Shown piece by piece: positions 24,225 through 27,274 of a stretch of 27,274 nt of DNA. The notes below the pieces were generated by a model that was given only the letters and a program-made list of their open reading frames with translations, was not told the DNA's origin and did not search any database. This stretch comes from a virus: positions 1 to 27,274 of IMG/VR virus record IMGVR_UViG_3300002180_000042; one strand, 5' to 3'. The first letter of the stretch is position 1. Each line of letters begins with the position of its first letter. The translations under genes and the position numbers were made by a program.

Positions 24225-24818
24225 ATGCATAGCAATGAACAAACAGCACGCATCGTCAGGCTGGAACGCCTGGTCGCTGAACAGATCAACAGTGAACAGG
24301 CAGCACGCATCATCAAATTAGAACGTCTGACCGCCGAGCAGGCCAAACGCATTGAGCAACTGGAAACCTGCGCCATGCTGAACGCTGATGCCATTGGCTG
24401 GATTGAGCAGATAAAGGCTGTATTGGTGGAGCAAGGCGAACGTATTAAGAGATTAGAGGCGGCACTTCCCAAGATGGGGCAAGAAAGCGAAACGCCTTCA
24501 CTGCGCAAATATCTTAATGAAAAACACCTGGGGCTGAAACCCGCTGCGTCACCTGAACCTGACAGGCCGCCACGCCCACAGACATTACCGTCAGAATCGT
24601 CAATACGGCCAGTAGCCGAACGATATGCAACGTACATGGATGCTGCACGGTTAGCGTGCAAGCAGGCGGCAAGCGCAATCGCTCGCATCGACCGTGTACA
24701 GTGGGCAGGGTTTATATGCTCTATTTTGGAGCACCTTGATAAAACTGCCCGCGGCGATACGTATTTGAGAAACTTGCGGGACAGCATCACGGCACGACTC
24801 AAGACAGGGAGATGGTAA
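24225..24818 (+). CDS. Coiled-coil protein of unknown function
   Basis: 197 residues. Heptad-like charged helices fill residues 1-85 (QTARIVRLERLVAEQINSEQ, AARIIKLERLTAEQAKRIEQ), so dimer or trimer formation is likely; then a Pro/Ser-rich linker (PEPDRPPRPQTLPSESS) and a helical C-terminal domain (AACKQAAS-type stretch, ICSILEHLDKTARGD, LRNLRDSITARL). No signal or membrane segment. GGAGG lies 7-8 bases before the ATG. The gene before it is across the terminator; the one after starts 2 bases downstream. Function cannot be inferred. Confidence 0.65.
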   Translation: MHSNEQTARIVRLERLVAEQINSEQAARIIKLERLTAEQAKRIEQLETCAMLNADAIGWIEQIKAVLVEQGERIKRLEAALPKMGQESETPSLRKYLNEKHLGLKPAASPEPDRPPRPQTLPSESSIRPVAERYATYMDAARLACKQAASAIARIDRVQWAGFICSILEHLDKTARGDTYLRNLRDSITARLKTGRW

Positions 24819-24819
24819 G

Positions 24820-25608
24820 GTGAAGCAACTCACCACCTCAGTCATCGTCGCTGCCCGCCAGGTCGACACCGTCGCGGGCGGCCTGGAGGCTATCGTGCTC
24901 GCCCTCACCTCCCGTGCCGCCGGGTGGATCGCCTGCGTGCCGACCATCCTGCTTACGGCCAGATCGTGCGAGGTGATATTCAGCCTCACGCCGATGGAGG
25001 CGTTGGCGTCAGCCGTGGCGTTGGAATTGGTCGGTCAGAGTACCGTCAAGACGTGGCTAGCAGCGAAGGAGTGGAATCGCATAAAGCGCGTGAGTGACGC
25101 GCCCGCCAGTGCGTGGTTATCCCTGATAATCACCGTCGGCTATTTCGTGATCGACTTCGCGCTGATCGCGATATTGCAAGTGCCGAAGGCACGGGTAGAG
25201 CCAGTTTACTATGCAGCACTGTTATTCCCGCTGGCGCAGGTCATCTCGACCATCACAACCGCTGAACGTGCGGCGCAGTTCGGGCGGGAGGCGGTGGCGG
25301 AGGAGGATCGGGAGAAGCGGCGGACGGCGACGGCACTGGGGAAGGCGAAGGCTGCGGAGAGAAGGGAAAGGGAACAAGCGCAGGCTATGGAAGCCGAGCG
25401 CGCACGTGCGCAGGATACGGCGCAGCCTGCGGAGGTATCCGTATCTTTTTCGGATAACGGTGGAAGCAAGCCGTATCGCGTTTGTACCGCCTGCGGTTTT
25501 ACGGCGCAGTCGCCGCAGGCCTGGGCAGGGCATTGTAAGGGTGCGCAGCACAAGCGCAATACTGCGGAACTTGCGCCGCTCATTTCCGGCAATGGAGGCC
25601 ATGCATGA
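24820..25608 (+). CDS. Membrane protein with C-terminal C2H2-type zinc finger
   Basis: 262 residues, GTG start with GGGAG 8 bases upstream. Membrane segments are likely at about 22-46, 99-120 (LSLIITVGYFVIDFALIAIL) and 128-147. A charged, Ala-rich coiled-coil (about 155-200) follows, then a finger CTACGFTAQSPQAWAGHCKG and QHK with C222, C225, H238, H244. Membrane proteins with a cytosolic zinc finger are rare in phages; the finger may bind nucleic acid or a partner. It lies 2 bases after the coiled-coil gene and overlaps the next by 8 bases. No known family recognised. Confidence 0.7.
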   Translation: MKQLTTSVIVAARQVDTVAGGLEAIVLALTSRAAGWIACVPTILLTARSCEVIFSLTPMEALASAVALELVGQSTVKTWLAAKEWNRIKRVSDAPASAWLSLIITVGYFVIDFALIAILQVPKARVEPVYYAALLFPLAQVISTITTAERAAQFGREAVAEEDREKRRTATALGKAKAAERREREQAQAMEAERARAQDTAQPAEVSVSFSDNGGSKPYRVCTACGFTAQSPQAWAGHCKGAQHKRNTAELAPLISGNGGHA

Positions 25609-26332
25609 TCATTACCGACAGTATCCGACGGTCCGCGCCGTGGCACATGTATCTATCATGAAACGCAAACAGAGAGCTAGTACCGCCAATGGTGCTACCA
25701 CGCTCAGCATTAAGCCGCCACCTCCTCGCCGCTCGGCAATTGAGAGTGAAGTCGCCGTTCCTGTGCTGTGGTCGGTGCTGCTGGCGGGTTCGCTAGCCGT
25801 CGCGGCAACGCTGGCCGCGCTGGCCGTTCGCGAAGTAGCCGGGGCCGACTGGGACTGGTGGTTACCGCTGGCCGCAGGTGGTAGCACGGGAGTGCTTGTG
25901 TTCGCTTGGCGGTGTATCGTCTGCGAGCAAGACCGTCGGGCACTGTTACTCTGGCCGATGGAAACCGCATTAGGGCAAGACCTGGACCAGGATGGCTATA
26001 TCGGAGAGCCAGAGCAGCCAGGAGTTGAACCGGTGGCGCAAGAAGACCACAGGGTGATTTATGTACATGATCCCTATAAGCGACAGCACGACCGGAACGC
26101 CGTTGACTTCCGGCATTTCCTCAAACAGGCCTACGGCGAGAAAGGCACGACATGGAGAGCGTGGGATGACGAACAGCTCCCCAGTGGCCGACGGGTGACG
26201 CGGCCCCTATGGGATATGTGGACGGGGAGGTTGGTACAAGCGGGGCTAGCGACGAGAGACTATCCCACGGCTCCCTTGGTACTGGCCTGTGACTATCGTA
26301 AAGCCCTCGACACGCTCAGGAATGTGCTGTAA
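25601..26332 (+). CDS. Membrane protein with C-terminal domain of unknown function
   Basis: 243 residues. Two membrane segments at about 53-75 (VPVLWSVLLAGSLAVAATLA) and 86-107, then a charged domain (HRVIYVHDPYKRQHDRNAVD, DFRHFLKQAYGEKGTTWRAW, LWDMWTGRLVQAGLATRDYP) that resembles a winged helix by secondary-structure pattern only. I place the start at 25601, where GGAGG is 2 bases upstream; 25592 and 25658 are alternatives. The frame runs open to 25211 inside the preceding gene and that extension is not used. It forms a pair with the zinc-finger membrane protein. Role unknown. Confidence 0.6.
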   Translation: MHDHYRQYPTVRAVAHVSIMKRKQRASTANGATTLSIKPPPPRRSAIESEVAVPVLWSVLLAGSLAVAATLAALAVREVAGADWDWWLPLAAGGSTGVLVFAWRCIVCEQDRRALLLWPMETALGQDLDQDGYIGEPEQPGVEPVAQEDHRVIYVHDPYKRQHDRNAVDFRHFLKQAYGEKGTTWRAWDDEQLPSGRRVTRPLWDMWTGRLVQAGLATRDYPTAPLVLACDYRKALDTLRNVL

Positions 26333-26448
26333 GTTGTGTTGTGTTGTGCTGTGTTGTGGACGCACAGCACGCACAAGTGGGCACAAGAGGCAGCGGGGTG
26401 GGGAGAGAGATAGTCTATTAGAATTTTAAGGGAGGCAAGAACAAGAAA
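26333..26448 (+). other. Intergenic stem-loop with TTGTG repeats
   Basis: Six TTGTG-like units follow the stop. They build a stem GTGCTGTG/CACAGCAC (26346-26353, 26363-26370), extended by TTGTG/CACAA (26339-26343, 26372-26376). No T-run follows. No gene in these 116 bases. Confidence 0.6.
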
Positions 26449-26883
26449 ATGACAGATAAATATCGCGTAGTGTGCTTTCGGAACCAAGGCTTTGGTTATC
26501 TCGGCCAGGCAGACTGGGATCGTATCTCCGACTTTGATAGACGCGAACGCGTGCGCGTCCTCGCAATATGTGACATTGAGGCAGACGCAGAGGCGATGTG
26601 CGCCAGGCTGCCCCAGGGGTGGCAAGACAAGCCGGGCTTACATTACACCAACGGCGAGTGGTGGTCGAGCACGGGTGAGACTATAGCCAACTCGGCCGGG
26701 CAGGCGATGGAGTTATTCGCGCCCGCCGATCGCCCCGTGCCCGTCGTTTTGCGGGAGCGCGTCACACAGGAACATGCGCGAATAGTCCGAGGCAAGCGAC
26801 CATCGGCGATGACCTGTGCTGATCGGCGGGTACTGGCGCTGGCTAGCCGAGAGGTGCTGGCTATTGAAGCGGGTACGGCGTGA
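26449..26883 (+). CDS. Hypothetical protein
   Basis: 144 residues. A globular N-terminal half (KYRVVCFRNQGFGYLGQADW, RVRVLAICDIEADAEAMCAR, GLHYTNGEWWSSTGETI) and a helical C-terminal part rich in Arg and Ala (RERVTQEHARIVRGKRPSAM). No membrane segment, no motif I can name. GGGAGG is 13 bases before the ATG, a long distance, so the start is only moderately supported. A terminator follows at 26917, making it the last gene of the unit. Confidence 0.6.
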   Translation: MTDKYRVVCFRNQGFGYLGQADWDRISDFDRRERVRVLAICDIEADAEAMCARLPQGWQDKPGLHYTNGEWWSSTGETIANSAGQAMELFAPADRPVPVVLRERVTQEHARIVRGKRPSAMTCADRRVLALASREVLAIEAGTA

Positions 26884-26916
26884 CGCAATAAGCGCCTATC
26901 CAGGCCATGTATAATG

Positions 26917-26955
26917 AGACCCAGCGCATCGTATCTCAAGTGCTGGGTCTTTTTG
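26917..26955 (+). terminator. Rho-independent terminator
   Basis: AGACCCAGC (26917-26925), 16-base loop, GCTGGGTCT (26942-26950), then TTTT. It ends the rightward unit. Confidence 0.85.
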
Positions 26956-26977
26956 CTACCTGTGCATAGTGCAGCAG

Positions 26978-27070
26978 ACTACTGAGAAGAATAGTACAAA
27001 AACTCAGTAGTAATACGCAGATGAAAACTCAGTAGAACTACTGAGAAAAATTGATGAAAAGATCAGTAGT
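26978..27070 (+). promoter_or_regulatory. Operator-like repeats: five CTCAGTAG elements
   Basis: CTACTGAG or CTCAGTAG occurs at 26979-26986, 27003-27010, 27028-27035, 27038-27045 and, with one base changed, 27062-27069. The pair 27028-27045 is a perfect 8-2-8 palindrome. They lie directly upstream of a consensus promoter and look like binding sites of one regulator. Confidence 0.75.
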
Positions 27071-27078
27071 TTGCACTA

Positions 27079-27107
27079 TTGACAAACGCCTGTTTTTGTA
27101 ATATAAT
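27079..27107 (+). promoter_or_regulatory. Perfect consensus promoter
   Basis: TTGACA (27079-27084), 17 bases, TATAAT (27102-27107). A strong rightward promoter whose transcript leaves the window. Confidence 0.88.
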
Positions 27108-27113
27108 ATTAAC

Positions 27114-27274
27114 AGATAAGACAAAGAGCACATTAACAAGGGTGAAAATCTAAAAGCCGAAAGTGGAGAGGACAGGACGCGGAGACAGACGGAGGCACTC
27201 AGCGGAGACTAACAGAGATGGACGGCCAGAGGATTGGATATAGCCCAAGCGCCGGAGGAGGCGATTGGGCAGGG
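27114..27274 (+). other. Purine-rich leader with GGA repeats
   Basis: Eleven GGA triplets fall in 27165-27259, and a stem GCCCAAgCGCC/GGCGaTTGGGC (27243-27253, 27260-27270) shows GGAGGA in its loop. A possible partial reading frame starts with ATG at 27218 and is open to the edge (MDGQRIGYSPSAGGGDWAG), with a poor ribosome site; I do not call it a gene. Confidence 0.45.

Noticed and set aside
24179-24802. 207-codon minus-strand frame antisense to the coiled-coil gene
   Set aside because: The plus frame has a ribosome site, heptad structure and operon context; the antisense frame is Ser/Cys/Arg-rich.
25211-25600. Upstream extension of the 25601 membrane protein
   Set aside because: Arg-rich shadow inside the zinc-finger membrane protein; start at 25601 fits the ribosome site.

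Overview
The window is one arm of a tailed double-stranded DNA phage or prophage genome (Caudoviricetes, siphovirus-type). The evidence is a complete HK97-type packaging and head module (small and large terminase, portal, SPP1 gp7/Mu F-type protein, prohead protease, HK97-fold capsid) and the start of a long-tail module (connector, probable tail terminator, tail tube, overlapping tail assembly chaperone frames, tape measure). Base composition is moderately GC-rich. Shine-Dalgarno sites are of the AGGAGG type and promoters are near-consensus TTGACA/TATAAT, so the host is an ordinary sigma70-type bacterium whose phylum I cannot name. No integrase, tRNA gene, CRISPR array or insertion sequence is visible.

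Layout: everything from 1 to about 21.9 kb is read leftward on the minus strand. In transcription order the genes are: a holin-like protein and a zinc-ribbon protein; a four-gene cassette joined by 4-base overlaps (ParB-like, SAM methyltransferase, PAPS-reductase/IbrA-like, ParB/Srx IbrB-like); terminases, portal, head morphogenesis protein, gp10-like protein and small unknowns; a hairpin array with a terminator; two tandem small paralogues; protease, capsid and a possible decoration protein. A virion-ornament block follows: a membrane-anchored fibre-like protein, a caspase/CHAT-like peptidase, a membrane-anchored unknown, a proline-free collagen-like protein, a beta-rich unknown, a methyltransferase and a glycosyltransferase. 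The tail genes come last, and the tape measure runs off the left edge.

From about 22.0 kb to the right edge everything is read rightward. Back-to-back promoters at 21956-22032 split the two arms. The right arm starts with a candidate structured RNA of about 140 nt that ends in a terminator, then a hairpin-rich leader with no convincing gene. Next come a second PAPS-reductase-like protein coupled to a DNA methyltransferase, another promoter-leader-terminator unit, a coiled-coil protein, two membrane proteins (one with a zinc finger) and an unknown. At the edge is a perfect-consensus promoter behind five copies of a CTCAGTAG operator-like element.

How it fits together: the left arm packages DNA and builds the virion. 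The glycosyltransferase and methyltransferase next to the Thr-rich collagen-like protein suggest a sugar-decorated fibre (inference). The two PP-loop (PAPS-reductase-like) enzymes, two ParB-like proteins and two methyltransferases around the arm junction suggest a DNA-modification or nucleic-acid-control system. This is the most likely undescribed system here, and its chemistry cannot be read from sequence alone.
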